Source of the DNA: Hyphomonadaceae bacterium
GTDB lineage: Bacteria; Pseudomonadota; Alphaproteobacteria; Caulobacterales; Aquidulcibacteraceae
Direction: 5' to 3'
Assembly: GCA_019753175.1 (NCBI GenBank)
Contig: JAIELK010000006.1
Location: 1-64,000 of the forward strand
Length of the DNA: 64,000 bases
Position 1 is the stretch's first letter; every line of letters starts with the position of its first letter. The position numbers and the translations under genes were made by a program. This document shows positions 9,415 through 18,104 of this stretch, piece by piece. The notes under the pieces were generated by a model. It saw only the letters and a program-made list of their open reading frames with translations, was not told the origin of the DNA and searched no databases.

Positions 9415-9828
9415 TCACCAAGCGCCCAGCGCCACCAATTGCCGCCGCAGCTCTTCAGGCAACTCATCGCCGCCCTGGATGTCGCTGAGATCGGACGGCG
9501 CATCCTTGGGTTCGAGATAGCGCCAGCCCTGGAAGGCGCGGCGCGGCTGCGGCGCTGTGCGCACCAGCTCCGGGTCCAGATAGAGCCCGCACCGCAAGCC
9601 GTGATCGTCGCGCACGTCGGCGATCTCGACGATGCGTTGGCGCACGCACGCCACGCCCTTGATCACCCAATAGAGCGAGCCGCCGGCAAGCACGTCCTCG
9701 ACGCGCTTGGGCCACATGCGCGTGCCGCACACCGGGCGCTTGCGCTTCTTGATCTGGCCCTGCTGCCATTGCGCGAGGTCCTCGACGCTGTCGGCGCCGA
9801 CGCAGAGCTTGATGATGTGGAGTGTCAT
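9415..9828 (-). CDS. DUF1489 family protein
   Basis: A 137-residue soluble protein matching the alphaproteobacterial DUF1489 family: it starts MTLHIIKLCVG and has conserved GGSLYWVIKG and RRAFQGWRYLEPKDAP segments. No biochemical function is established. It lies upstream of the EF-G-like gene on the same strand, separated by about 150 nt. Confidence 0.88.
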   Translation of the reverse strand: MTLHIIKLCVGADSVEDLAQWQQGQIKKRKRPVCGTRMWPKRVEDVLAGGSLYWVIKGVACVRQRIVEIADVRDDHGLRCGLYLDPELVRTAPQPRRAFQGWRYLEPKDAPSDLSDIQGGDELPEELRRQLVALGAW

Positions 9829-9839
9829 TCCAGCTCTGC

Positions 9840-10544
9840 TTACAGCACGGCGCTTTGAACCGCTGCAAAGGCCTCTCTGCGGCGCGCGGGAAACTCCAGT
9901 TTGGCAAGGATGGCTGAGAGGAACGAGTTCAGCGTCGCTCGTTGTTCCGCAGTCAGAATGCGGTGTGCGGCTTGCGCGATGTGAAGCGGGTGCCCGAGTT
10001 CCTTACTCATGACGACATACCACTCAAAGTCAGAGGATTCGAAGGTCGGGATCAGGTTCTGGCCAATCTCGACTACAGCGTTCATTCGTTCGATCGAGAG
10101 ATTCTCTCGCTTCACCATAACTGCTTCGCGCCAACCCCGAGACGCCGCCTCATCAGTCCATTCGCCGGCCATAAGCGCTACAGCGAGCGCATAGGCTGTC
10201 CGGTTGAGGTCGCCTTCAACCCCTGTTGGAAAGCCTCGGTCCTGGAGATACCTTCGCGCCGCCCCGGAGTTCTTGCCTAGGAATGTTCCCTGCAAAGCGC
10301 CTAGCAAAATCATGAAGGGATTGATCACAAGGGCGAAGGGACTGAACCAGCCTATGAGCAGAGACAGACCTGTTTCTCGAAACACGCTCGCCCGAACACA
10401 GCCGACACATCCGATACTAGTCTTCTCACCCATCTTTATCCAAAGGACGAGCCCGCGAACGAAAACTGTCGTAGCTTTTGCGTTGATGGGTCGCTTCTTG
10501 CACGACGGACAATCGTAGGGAATTGGTGGCTGTCTCGCTCGCAT
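9840..10544 (-). CDS. Zinc-ribbon membrane protein of unknown function
   Basis: A 234-residue protein. Two CxxC pairs (CPSCKK at about residue 13 and CVGCVR at about 47) form a probable zinc ribbon that brackets a hydrophobic strand. One or two membrane segments follow (LLIGWFSPFALVINPFMILLGALQG), then a helical cytosolic C-terminal half. I do not recognise a named family. Base composition looks lower in GC than the neighbours, which may indicate later acquisition. The ATG at 10544 is preferred to an adjacent TTG, with GGGAG upstream. Confidence 0.65.
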   Translation of the reverse strand: MRARQPPIPYDCPSCKKRPINAKATTVFVRGLVLWIKMGEKTSIGCVGCVRASVFRETGLSLLIGWFSPFALVINPFMILLGALQGTFLGKNSGAARRYLQDRGFPTGVEGDLNRTAYALAVALMAGEWTDEAASRGWREAVMVKRENLSIERMNAVVEIGQNLIPTFESSDFEWYVVMSKELGHPLHIAQAAHRILTAEQRATLNSFLSAILAKLEFPARRREAFAAVQSAVL

Positions 10545-10602
10545 CAAATGGCTCCCTCAACACCGCGTATCAACACCTCGCACAGCGTCGTCGAGGGCTA
10601 TA

Positions 10603-11220
10603 TCAAACCCTGCGCATCGCTTTCCCCAACTCCCCGGCGGCGGATTCGCTACCCTCATTCAGTCCCCGCATGACGCCCTCACGATCCGCCTCGTTCTTGT
10701 TCTGCGACAGCTTGCGCTTGGCCTCGATGCGTTCTGCGTGGAGCGAAACGCCGACAATGCCGCGCAGCATCGCTTCGACATAAGCGCGCGGCGCATCGTC
10801 GATTGACCAGGGATGCGCACGGCCCGCTTCGTGCAGCGCCGTGAGATCGCGAACCACGCTCTCCAGCCGCGCGGCGTCATCGAACCATTCGACACGCCCC
10901 GCCATGTGCACCGCTTCGTAGTTCCAGGTCGGCACGACTTTGCCGTGCTCGGCTTTCGAAGGATACCACGATGGCGAGACGTAGGCCTCGGGGCCGCTCA
11001 AGATCAGCAAGCCGCGCCCGTCGCCGCCCTTCCACTGCGGATTGGCGCGGGCGATGTGGCCGGTTGCGATCTTACGCGCGGCGTCCCACAGGACAGGCAG
11101 GTGCGAGGCTGTTGGCGTCCCGTCGGCGTCGACGGTGACGAGCATCGCCGCCGCACCCCGCAGAAGACGCACGATCAACGCATCCGCGTCGTCAGCTGCG
11201 AAATGCGCGGGAACATACAT
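10603..11220 (-). CDS. PaiB-like FMN-binding split-barrel protein
   Basis: A 205-residue protein of the FMN-binding/negative transcriptional regulator (PaiB) family. The N-terminus MYVPAHF, the SHLPVLWD block, and the segment YVSPSWYPSKAEHGKVVPTWNYEAVH are characteristic. In Bacillus PaiB represses sporulation and protease genes; in Proteobacteria the role is undefined and it may be a flavin-dependent enzyme. Its start codon shares one base with the stop of the sterol-desaturase gene, indicating coupling. Confidence 0.88.
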   Translation of the reverse strand: MYVPAHFAADDADALIVRLLRGAAAMLVTVDADGTPTASHLPVLWDAARKIATGHIARANPQWKGGDGRGLLILSGPEAYVSPSWYPSKAEHGKVVPTWNYEAVHMAGRVEWFDDAARLESVVRDLTALHEAGRAHPWSIDDAPRAYVEAMLRGIVGVSLHAERIEAKRKLSQNKNEADREGVMRGLNEGSESAAGELGKAMRRV

Positions 11221-12143
11221 CACTCCGCCGCAACTGCCGCCGCGTTCGCATCGCGTTGCCGGGCGGCCCATGCAGCCTTGAGCGAAGCGCTCGTCTTGCG
11301 CGACCCGTCTGGGCTCCAGCCGGGCGGGCCGAACATGTAGCCCCACACTTCGCGCACCGACTTCGCATGGGTCACGTCGCGCCAGATGCCGGCCCATTCA
11401 TGGAAGGCGACCCTAAACGGATTGAAGGTGCCAAGCTGCGAGATGATGCCATAGCGAATCTGGTCCTTGTCATCCTCGGGGATGAAGGTGCCGAACAAGC
11501 GGTCCCAAATGATCAGCACGCCAGCGTAGTTGGCGTCGAGATAGCGCGGGTTGATCGCATGGTGCACGCGATGATGCGACGGCGTGTTGAGCACCCATTC
11601 GAGCGGCCCGAGGCGATCGATCGCCTCGGTGTGAATCCAAAACTGGTAGACGAGGCTGATGGCTGAGAACATCAGCACCATCTCCGGCGGAAAGCCGATG
11701 TAGACCAGCGGCAGCCAGAAAATGAACGAGAGGCCAAGCACGCCGGTCCAGGTTTGGCGTAGCGCTGTGGTCAGATTGTAGTGCTGCGACGAGTGGTGGA
11801 TGACATGGCTGGCCCAGAACCAGCGCCGTTCATGGCTGATGCGATGCATCCAGTAATAGGCGAGGTCCTCGGCGAAGAAGCAGGCAACCAGCACCGGCCA
11901 AGTCCAGCCGAGATCGAAGACACGAAACTGATACACCCAGTAATAGGCCGCGACCGCCAAACCGCCCACCAGCACTTTGGAGACCTGGTTTCCCAAGCCC
12001 ATCGCCAACGACGTGGCGGCGTCCTCGAACTGGTAACGCCCTTTTCGGGTCACGCGCACATAGATCATCTCGATGATGATCAGCGCCACGAACGCGGGCA
12101 CCGCGTAGGTGATGATCGGCGGAATCTCGAACGGCGGCTCCAC
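11220..12143 (-). CDS. Sterol desaturase/fatty acid hydroxylase family membrane protein
   Basis: A 307-residue multispanning di-iron enzyme of the FA_hydroxylase superfamily. The histidine clusters are visible: HRISHE(R), HVIHHSSQHYN and HRVHHAINPRYLD, spaced as expected for a di-iron site near the membrane. It probably hydroxylates or desaturates a lipid; the substrate is unknown. The GTG start at 12143 is preceded by GGGAGG at correct spacing. It precedes the PaiB-like gene in the same transcript. Confidence 0.88.
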   Translation of the reverse strand: MEPPFEIPPIITYAVPAFVALIIIEMIYVRVTRKGRYQFEDAATSLAMGLGNQVSKVLVGGLAVAAYYWVYQFRVFDLGWTWPVLVACFFAEDLAYYWMHRISHERRWFWASHVIHHSSQHYNLTTALRQTWTGVLGLSFIFWLPLVYIGFPPEMVLMFSAISLVYQFWIHTEAIDRLGPLEWVLNTPSHHRVHHAINPRYLDANYAGVLIIWDRLFGTFIPEDDKDQIRYGIISQLGTFNPFRVAFHEWAGIWRDVTHAKSVREVWGYMFGPPGWSPDGSRKTSASLKAAWAARQRDANAAAVAAE

Positions 12144-12146
12144 GGC

Positions 12147-12551
12147 CTAGCCTCCCTGCGCCAGCGCGACGAGCCAAGCCGGCGGCGCTGCCTTGAGCGG
12201 CAAGTGTAGCGGCGGAAAGCCGATGTCGGCAAACGCGATTGTGACTTTCCGGGGCGTCACCTGGAGGCGCGCGCCGCCTGCGCTGACGATGCGGACGCTG
12301 ACGCCGTCGGCGAGCGTGCGCGCAATCAGCAGCGCCCCGCTCGACAGCAGCGCTAAGGCGGCTGAGCCGTTCGACGCGATCAGCGCATCTTGCACGGTCT
12401 GCCCCTCTCCCGTCGCAAGAGCCTCGACGGCGGCGCGATCAAGTCTGCTGCGCTGGCGAAACCCAAGCAGCGCAGCCAAGCCCACCATCAGCCCTACGAC
12501 GACCGCTGACGCCGCGTTGACCACCCACGGATCGGAGACAAGCGCCTTCAC
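12147..12551 (-). CDS. Hypothetical protein with N-terminal membrane anchor
   Basis: A 134-residue protein with one N-terminal transmembrane helix and a small soluble domain ending in LVALAQGG. No family is recognised. The GTG start at 12551 overlaps the stop of the DUF3667 gene (GTGA) and gives a sensible anchor directly after the start, so the longer in-frame upstream reading is rejected. It sits between the DUF3667 gene and the sterol-desaturase gene on the same strand. Confidence 0.65.
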   Translation of the reverse strand: MKALVSDPWVVNAASAVVVGLMVGLAALLGFRQRSRLDRAAVEALATGEGQTVQDALIASNGSAALALLSSGALLIARTLADGVSVRIVSAGGARLQVTPRKVTIAFADIGFPPLHLPLKAAPPAWLVALAQGG

Positions 12552-13792
12552 CCGCCGAGACCGAGCACAATGATCGCAATCACGAACACCGAGAGCGCGA
12601 GGATCGCCGAGAGGAACAAGAACCAGACGCGCCACAGCGCCGACCACCAGCCGAGTGCGTAGGCGCCCTTCAGATGGAAGAACATATGAGCGGGCAGACC
12701 GAGCATGAGCAAGCCCGCCCCGAGCCACTCAAGCCAAGGCACATCGTTCACGAGCGCAACCAGCACGAAGACCAGGGACGCGAACGACAGCGAGTAGAGG
12801 ATGAAGACCATATGGTCGTAGAGCGTGTGACCGCGTCGCCAAACGAACAGCAACCAAAGAAAGGGCAGCGAAATCGGCGCAAGCAAAAATGAGAATTTGT
12901 AGGCCGCCTGTTGCACCTTGTAGAGCGCCAGATCGGGATTCTCAAAGCTATGGAGAATGCGTTCGTCCAAGGCTGGGAAGCCGGTATTGACGCGGAGGTC
13001 GCCGTTGCGCGCGGCGTTTTGCAGTGCGTCCTGCCACGTGCCTTGGCCGTCGTTGAGATCAGCCTCGACAGTGTCATTGCCAACCACGCCAATGAACGGG
13101 CCTTCCGTGGTCGGCGCCGCCGGCTCTGATCCCGCGGCAGGCGCGGCAGCGCTCGTAGCTGGCGGTTCGATGGCGACCGGCGCGGTAGCCGTCTCAATGC
13201 GCGCCAGCGCCTGCTCCCGGCGTTCGACTTCTGCTTGTGCAAGCTCGACGGCCTGCTGGGCCAACCTCACTTGCAGGTCGCCGGTGAACTGGTCCTCTGG
13301 TTCGGCGCGCGCCTGTGTCAACTCGCGTTCGGCCGCCACCAGCGCCTCGCGCGCTTCGACCAGCTCGGCGCGCGCGTCGCCCGGCGATGGCGTGGCGTTC
13401 ACGCGCAAGATGTCCACGTCCACGAACGCGAACACGAAAAACATGAAGAAAATCGTGAACAGGAACAGCGCCAGCGGCGAGATGTAACGCGCGCGCTTGC
13501 CATAGATGTAGTTGCGGGTCAGCGTGCCTGGGCGAAACGCCAGCATCGGCAGCGTGCGCCACGCCTTGGTGTCGAAGTGAATGAGGCCGTGCAGCACCTC
13601 CTCGAACATGTGCGACAGCGTGCGGTGGGCATGCGCGGCCTGACCGCACTGGCTGCAATACGCCCCCGCTAGCGCCGCGCCGCAATTGAGGCATGCACCT
13701 TCGCCGGCGCCGTGCGCTTCGCGCCCCTCGATCGCGCCGGCCGCCAACCCGGCGGTCGCCATCGCGCCCGCTGCTTCCAGCTCTCCGCTCAT
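12548..13792 (-). CDS. DUF3667-type zinc-ribbon membrane protein
   Basis: A 414-residue protein. The N-terminus carries a zinc ribbon (CLNCGAAL...YCSQCGQ at about residues 35-55), followed by a conserved HxTLSHMFEEVLHGLIHFDTK stretch typical of DUF3667. Membrane helices follow, then an insertion of about 150 residues that is Ala/Glu-rich and likely coiled coil, and three to four further membrane spans. Function is not established. The MSGELE start at 13792 avoids an upstream extension without family features. Confidence 0.78.
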   Translation of the reverse strand: MSGELEAAGAMATAGLAAGAIEGREAHGAGEGACLNCGAALAGAYCSQCGQAAHAHRTLSHMFEEVLHGLIHFDTKAWRTLPMLAFRPGTLTRNYIYGKRARYISPLALFLFTIFFMFFVFAFVDVDILRVNATPSPGDARAELVEAREALVAAERELTQARAEPEDQFTGDLQVRLAQQAVELAQAEVERREQALARIETATAPVAIEPPATSAAAPAAGSEPAAPTTEGPFIGVVGNDTVEADLNDGQGTWQDALQNAARNGDLRVNTGFPALDERILHSFENPDLALYKVQQAAYKFSFLLAPISLPFLWLLFVWRRGHTLYDHMVFILYSLSFASLVFVLVALVNDVPWLEWLGAGLLMLGLPAHMFFHLKGAYALGWWSALWRVWFLFLSAILALSVFVIAIIVLGLGG

Positions 13793-13823
13793 GAAACGAG
13801 TGTCACGCGCCCTGCGGCCGCGA

Positions 13824-14201
13824 TCAAGCCCGGGCGTCGCGCCTGGCGCCGGCTTCGCCATCCACCTGCGGCAAGAACCCCAACTCCGTGCGCGACACCG
13901 CCATCGGCACCCGCTTGGGCGCCGCTGCCGGCGGACATTGCTTGGCGTCAGCCGTCAACACTTCGAGGCCCTCCTCCTCGGCGGCCAGCGAGGCCAGGCC
14001 CTCCGCCTCCTCGATCGTGCGCGCCCACACGAACACAGCCGTCACCGCCGAGCCAAAACGACGCGGCCAGCGCCGCGCGTGGCGGTTCAGCCGCGCCTCG
14101 ATCACCACACGCCAGAACGGCAGGCGGCCGCGGACGACCCCTGCTCTGAAAAGAGCCGCCCAAAATTTGCTCGGGCCGCGCTTCAATCTCAACTGCGCCA
14201 C
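13824..14201 (-). CDS. Small basic hypothetical protein
   Basis: A 125-residue basic protein with no recognised domain. It uses a GTG start that overlaps the 3' end of the enoyl-CoA hydratase gene by 13 nt on the same strand, which suggests translational coupling. The C-terminal part (TELGFLPQVDG) has no obvious motif. It is kept because it fills an otherwise empty stretch in the direction of its neighbours. Confidence 0.5.
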   Translation of the reverse strand: MAQLRLKRGPSKFWAALFRAGVVRGRLPFWRVVIEARLNRHARRWPRRFGSAVTAVFVWARTIEEAEGLASLAAEEEGLEVLTADAKQCPPAAAPKRVPMAVSRTELGFLPQVDGEAGARRDARA

Positions 14202-14986
14202 CCCGGTTTGCGGTTTTCGCGCTGCGCCGACAGCCCTTCGCGCCCCTCGCTGGAGCCAAGCCTGGCGGCATGACGGCGGGCGGTTTCGCGCGCCAGAGCT
14301 TCATCGGCTTTGTGCAACGCAATGAAATCCACCAGCGTCTTGACTTCCGACACGGCGCCGGGCGCTGCGGCCAGTGCGAGATCGCTGATGTGTTCGATCA
14401 TGCGTGTCAGGCCGGCTTCATCATCGACAACGTACTGGACGAGCCCGATGCGCTCGGCGTAGTCGGCGGCGAAAGACTCCGCCGTCGCGAACAATGCCTT
14501 CGCGCGTCGTCGGCCAACCGCCTCGACCACGTAGGGCGCAACGAGGGCAGGTATGAGACCGTGGCGAACGTCATCGAACCGGAACGTCGTGTTACTGGCG
14601 GCAACCGCGACATCGCTGGCGGCGACGAGGCCAGCGCCAGCGCCGCGCGCCTCGCCGTGAACCAGCGCCACGGTCAGCTGCGGCAGGGCGTGGAAGTGCT
14701 GCAGCATCCGCGCAACCGTCAGCGCATCGGTCTCGGCCCCGATGTCCGCGAACTCAAGCGAGCGGCTAAGCCAATCGGCGTCGGCGCCGCTGCAGAAACT
14801 CTCGCCGGCGCCGCGTACGAACACTGCACGCACATGATCGGCGCCCTTCAGCGTTTCAAACGTGTCGCTGAGTCCGGTGATCATCAGCTCGTCAAAGGCG
14901 TTGCCTTTGGCGGGCCGATTGAGCGTGACGATGGCGATCCCTTCCGGCGACACATCGAGCAGAACTGGATCAGGTGCGTCCGACAT
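14189..14986 (-). CDS. Enoyl-CoA hydratase/isomerase family protein
   Basis: A 265-residue crotonase-fold enzyme. The oxyanion-hole segments are ESFCSGADADWL and HGEARGAGAGLVAASDVAVA. The overall pattern resembles methylglutaconyl-CoA hydratases of leucine degradation, but in place of the first catalytic Glu of classical crotonases (usually GxAxGGGxE) it has GEARGAGAG, so activity should be assigned cautiously. It lies just downstream of the TIR-protein gene on the same strand. Confidence 0.88.
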   Translation of the reverse strand: MSDAPDPVLLDVSPEGIAIVTLNRPAKGNAFDELMITGLSDTFETLKGADHVRAVFVRGAGESFCSGADADWLSRSLEFADIGAETDALTVARMLQHFHALPQLTVALVHGEARGAGAGLVAASDVAVAASNTTFRFDDVRHGLIPALVAPYVVEAVGRRRAKALFATAESFAADYAERIGLVQYVVDDEAGLTRMIEHISDLALAAAPGAVSEVKTLVDFIALHKADEALARETARRHAARLGSSEGREGLSAQRENRKPGWRS

Positions 14987-14990
14987 TCGT

Positions 14991-16154
14991 TTACCCTAAC
15001 ACACGCATGAACGCCTGTGATCGCTCAGATTCAGGTGTCTCGTGCAATTTCAGCGCCTGTACGCCGGCGAAGAAATACTCGAAGTCCTCAGGCGGCTCCG
15101 CCGCCTCTATGAATACCGGCGTGAGCCGTTTCTTGTAGCGGTCGGCGAGATAGATTTCGCGTTTTACATGATCGCTCTCGAAGGCGGCCTTCGAGCACAT
15201 CACGACGACGCCGGCCGCTCCACGTATAGCGCGCACGATCTCCCCTGCCCAACCATCCCCGGCGCTCACGCCGCCTTGCTGGTCGACCCAGAACCGATGT
15301 CCGCTCTGCTTGGCGGCCTCGATCACGGGCAGCACCACGGATTGGTTTGCGCGGGCATAGGACACGAATGTTGCGTCGGACGCCTCTTCCTGCGCGGGCG
15401 CTTCGGCTCCAGCTGGCGGCGCCCGCGAGGCCGCCACTCGCGGCCGGAAGAGAGCCGAGATAGCGGCTGCGGCCGCCCAAAGCACAATGGTCACCGTGAC
15501 CGCCGCCGCCGCACCGAACACAATGAGCGCAGCGGCCGCGGGCAACCCCAAGCGCACCCCGAGATCGGTGATGTCGGCGACCAGATCACGCCACGTGCCC
15601 GGTGTCGGGCCGATACGGTTGACGAGCCAGATGGCGGCGGCCGCAACGATAGCGTAGGCGCCGGGTGATGCGGCCAAGAGGAGCAGCAGCGCGGTCACCC
15701 AGCCCGCGCCACGCTTGCGCGGCGCGCGCCGTGCCGGCGCCGGGCCAGACGACGGCGCCCTTGCGCGGTCAGCATGCTGAGGCGCGGCCGGGCGCAGGAC
15801 ATCCCGCACCGCATCGGCGACCTTCATCCAGGTAAACTCTCGCTGCGCCTCGAAGCTGGCGTCGATAGACGGCAGATCGCGGAGACCGACCGGCGCCAGA
15901 CCCTTATCGAGCCTGACCACGACCAGGCGGTTGTCAGCCCAGGCGTCGAGTGCCCGCTGCTCCAGCCGAAGTCGGGTCGGCGTAAACAGTAAGGCGCTTG
16001 AGACCATCAGCACCAGCACGTCGCCCGCGCCAACCGGCCGTTGCGCCGCCTGTCCGTTATCGAGTTCGACGAATTGCCCCCGACGCTCCAGCGCTTTCTC
16101 CAAGGCCTCGGCGGCGGCCTGATCTTGGGAGGCATAGGTGACGAATACTGTCAT
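14991..16154 (-). CDS. Dual-TIR-domain membrane protein
   Basis: A 387-residue protein with two TIR-like domains. The N-terminal one (about 1-120) starts MTVFVTYASQDQAAAEALEKAL; the C-terminal one (about 258-387) starts ATFVSYARANQSVVLPVIEAA. Between them lie a Pro/Arg/Ala-rich linker and two hydrophobic segments at about 152-178 and 204-236, so the molecule is probably a two-span membrane protein with both TIR domains on the cytosolic side. E333, within SDHVKREIYLAD, is placed like the catalytic Glu of TIR NAD hydrolases, and E65 may be its N-terminal counterpart. The start at 16154 matches the fold start. Function may be signalling or defence; this is inference. Confidence 0.85.
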   Translation of the reverse strand: MTVFVTYASQDQAAAEALEKALERRGQFVELDNGQAAQRPVGAGDVLVLMVSSALLFTPTRLRLEQRALDAWADNRLVVVRLDKGLAPVGLRDLPSIDASFEAQREFTWMKVADAVRDVLRPAAPQHADRARAPSSGPAPARRAPRKRGAGWVTALLLLLAASPGAYAIVAAAAIWLVNRIGPTPGTWRDLVADITDLGVRLGLPAAAALIVFGAAAAVTVTIVLWAAAAAISALFRPRVAASRAPPAGAEAPAQEEASDATFVSYARANQSVVLPVIEAAKQSGHRFWVDQQGGVSAGDGWAGEIVRAIRGAAGVVVMCSKAAFESDHVKREIYLADRYKKRLTPVFIEAAEPPEDFEYFFAGVQALKLHETPESERSQAFMRVLG

Positions 16155-16256
16155 GAAGCCCCTGTAGCACGCCACGCCCGGCGGTGAAGCCGCCGGCGGC
16201 CGCTGCTCTCATTGCGCCTTAACAACCACCGCTTATCCTCAGCGCCCAGGTCAATC

Positions 16257-18053
16257 ATGAAGCCCAGCCTCGCCGATATCGCCTTCCTCAGCAACGCGCC
16301 AGCGGACCTGCTCACCGCGGTCGATGCCGAAACGGAATGGTTCTCCGTGCCGGCGGGCTGGAAGCTCTTCACCGCCAACGAGCGTCCGGATGGGATGTGG
16401 TTCCTGATTTCGGGGTCGATGGCCGCCTTTAAACCCACCGAGGCCGGCGGTCACCGTCTGCTTGGTTACATCCGGCCGGGCGAACCGATCGGCGAAATGG
16501 CGCTGATCGCGCGCGAGCCGCACACGGCGAGCGTGTTCGCCATGCGCGACAGTGAAGTCCTCAAGCTCACGCCGACGGCGTTTGAGCGATTGGTGCACGC
16601 TCACCCGGGCCTCATGGAGCATTTGGCGCGCTTGATGCTAACGCGTTCGCGGGCCAACAGCCGCACCAGTCCGCGCGCCGACCCAAAAGTCTATGCGCTC
16701 ATCGCAACCTCGCCGACCATCGATCTAAAGCTGCGCGCGCGCATCTTGCAGGCGGGTCTGAAGCGGCTTGGCGCGCGCGCCGCGATCGTGAGCGAAGAGG
16801 ACTTCGCGGCGCTCTCGAGCGACGGCATGACCAGCGCATGGTTCGATGCGCTGGAAAAAAAGAACGACGCGGTCTTCTTGATCTCTCCGATCGCGGACAC
16901 GACCTGGTTCCGCACCTGCATTCGTCAAGCCGATCGCATCTGGTTCTTCGCGCGCGCCGATGCGCGTCCCTCGGTGCCGCTCTTGCCGCACGAAGAGCCC
17001 TCACCGGCCCGCCAGTTCCGGCTCGTCGACGTCGTGCTCCTGCATCACGGCATGGACCGCAAAGCGGCGACAACCAACGAATGGCGTCTCGCTTGCGATG
17101 CGGCGCGGCTGTTTCATTGGCGAGGCACCGACGATGTCGACGCCGCGCGTTTGGCCCGCGTGGTTGCGCGGCGTTCGATCGGCATCGTCCTCTCCGGAGG
17201 CGGCGCCCGCGCTTACGCGCATATCGGCGTCGTACGCGCGCTGCGCGAAGCGGGCTTGCCGCTGGACATAGCCGGCGGCACCTCGATGGGCGCCATTATC
17301 GCCGCTTGCGTCGCAATGGGATGGAACGACGACGAAATCGAGCTGCGCATCCGCAAGGCGTTCGTCGAGACCAATCCGCTCGGCGACTATGTCATCCCGG
17401 TAGTCGGCCTGGTCCGAGGGCGCCGGGTCAGCGACCGGCTGCGCGAGCATTTCGGCGAAACCCTGATCGAAGACCTGGAAATCCCCTTCTTCGCAGTGTC
17501 GACCGACCTCGTCGCCGGCCAGGCGCACGTGCATCGCGGCGGACCGCTGCGCACGGCGCTGCGCGCGTCAATCTCGTTGCCGGGAATCCTGCCGCCGGTC
17601 ATCGACAGCGACCACGCGTTGCTCGTGGACGGCGCAGTGCTGAAGAACTTCCCGGTGGACATTCTCCGCGACCTGCATCGCGGCCCTATCATCGGCGTCG
17701 ACGTCGCGCGGCGCGACGGCATTGACATCGAAGACTTCAGAGACCCGCCCGGCTTTTTCGGCTGGGTTGCGGCGCACGGCTTCCAATCCGCCCCGCCGAT
17801 CGCGTCGCTGCTGATGCGCGCGGCGACATTGGCGGTGGACCCCTGGGAGGGCCGCGCGGGCGCCGACGTTCTGATCGCGCCGGAAATGCCTGATCTCGAT
17901 ATGCGCGACTGGAAGCGCTTCGACGAGACCATCGCCGCAGGTTACGAGGCCGCGGTCGCCGCGTTGCAACGTCCGCACGCGCTGTTTCAAGCGCCGGTGA
18001 CCGAAGCGTATGGGGCGCTCAACCCCTCGCTCCCTGCGGAAGCAGCGGAATGA
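16257..18053 (+). CDS. cNMP-binding patatin-like phospholipase (NTE/RssA type)
   Basis: A 598-residue protein with an N-terminal cyclic-nucleotide-binding domain (about 1-130, including RPGEPIGEMALIAREPHTASVFA). A middle region (about 140-290) resembles the linker of neuropathy-target-esterase-like proteins. The C-terminal patatin domain has the oxyanion motif SGGGARAYAHIG, the nucleophile elbow GTSMG with S343, and DGA with D458 as the other half of the Ser-Asp dyad. It should hydrolyse lysophospholipids or related lipids, possibly under nucleotide control. It is divergent from the dual-TIR gene. The ATG at 16257 starts the cNMP fold; an upstream TTG is rejected. Confidence 0.9.
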   Translation: MKPSLADIAFLSNAPADLLTAVDAETEWFSVPAGWKLFTANERPDGMWFLISGSMAAFKPTEAGGHRLLGYIRPGEPIGEMALIAREPHTASVFAMRDSEVLKLTPTAFERLVHAHPGLMEHLARLMLTRSRANSRTSPRADPKVYALIATSPTIDLKLRARILQAGLKRLGARAAIVSEEDFAALSSDGMTSAWFDALEKKNDAVFLISPIADTTWFRTCIRQADRIWFFARADARPSVPLLPHEEPSPARQFRLVDVVLLHHGMDRKAATTNEWRLACDAARLFHWRGTDDVDAARLARVVARRSIGIVLSGGGARAYAHIGVVRALREAGLPLDIAGGTSMGAIIAACVAMGWNDDEIELRIRKAFVETNPLGDYVIPVVGLVRGRRVSDRLREHFGETLIEDLEIPFFAVSTDLVAGQAHVHRGGPLRTALRASISLPGILPPVIDSDHALLVDGAVLKNFPVDILRDLHRGPIIGVDVARRDGIDIEDFRDPPGFFGWVAAHGFQSAPPIASLLMRAATLAVDPWEGRAGADVLIAPEMPDLDMRDWKRFDETIAAGYEAAVAALQRPHALFQAPVTEAYGALNPSLPAEAAE

Positions 18054-18104
18054 CGTAGCGCGCGCGCTGCTGACGTGCTTTACGTCCGCCGCCGCGGGGG
18101 AACC

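Noticed and set aside
16838-17725. 295-codon frame inside the patatin gene
   Set aside because: Extremely Arg-rich and without motifs; the overlapping frame carries the cNMP/patatin domains.
14991-18053. CBASS- or Thoeris-like defence locus
   Set aside because: No cyclase or ThsA-like partner is present, and cNMP-binding patatins of the NTE type are common housekeeping lipases. Kept only as a weak finding.
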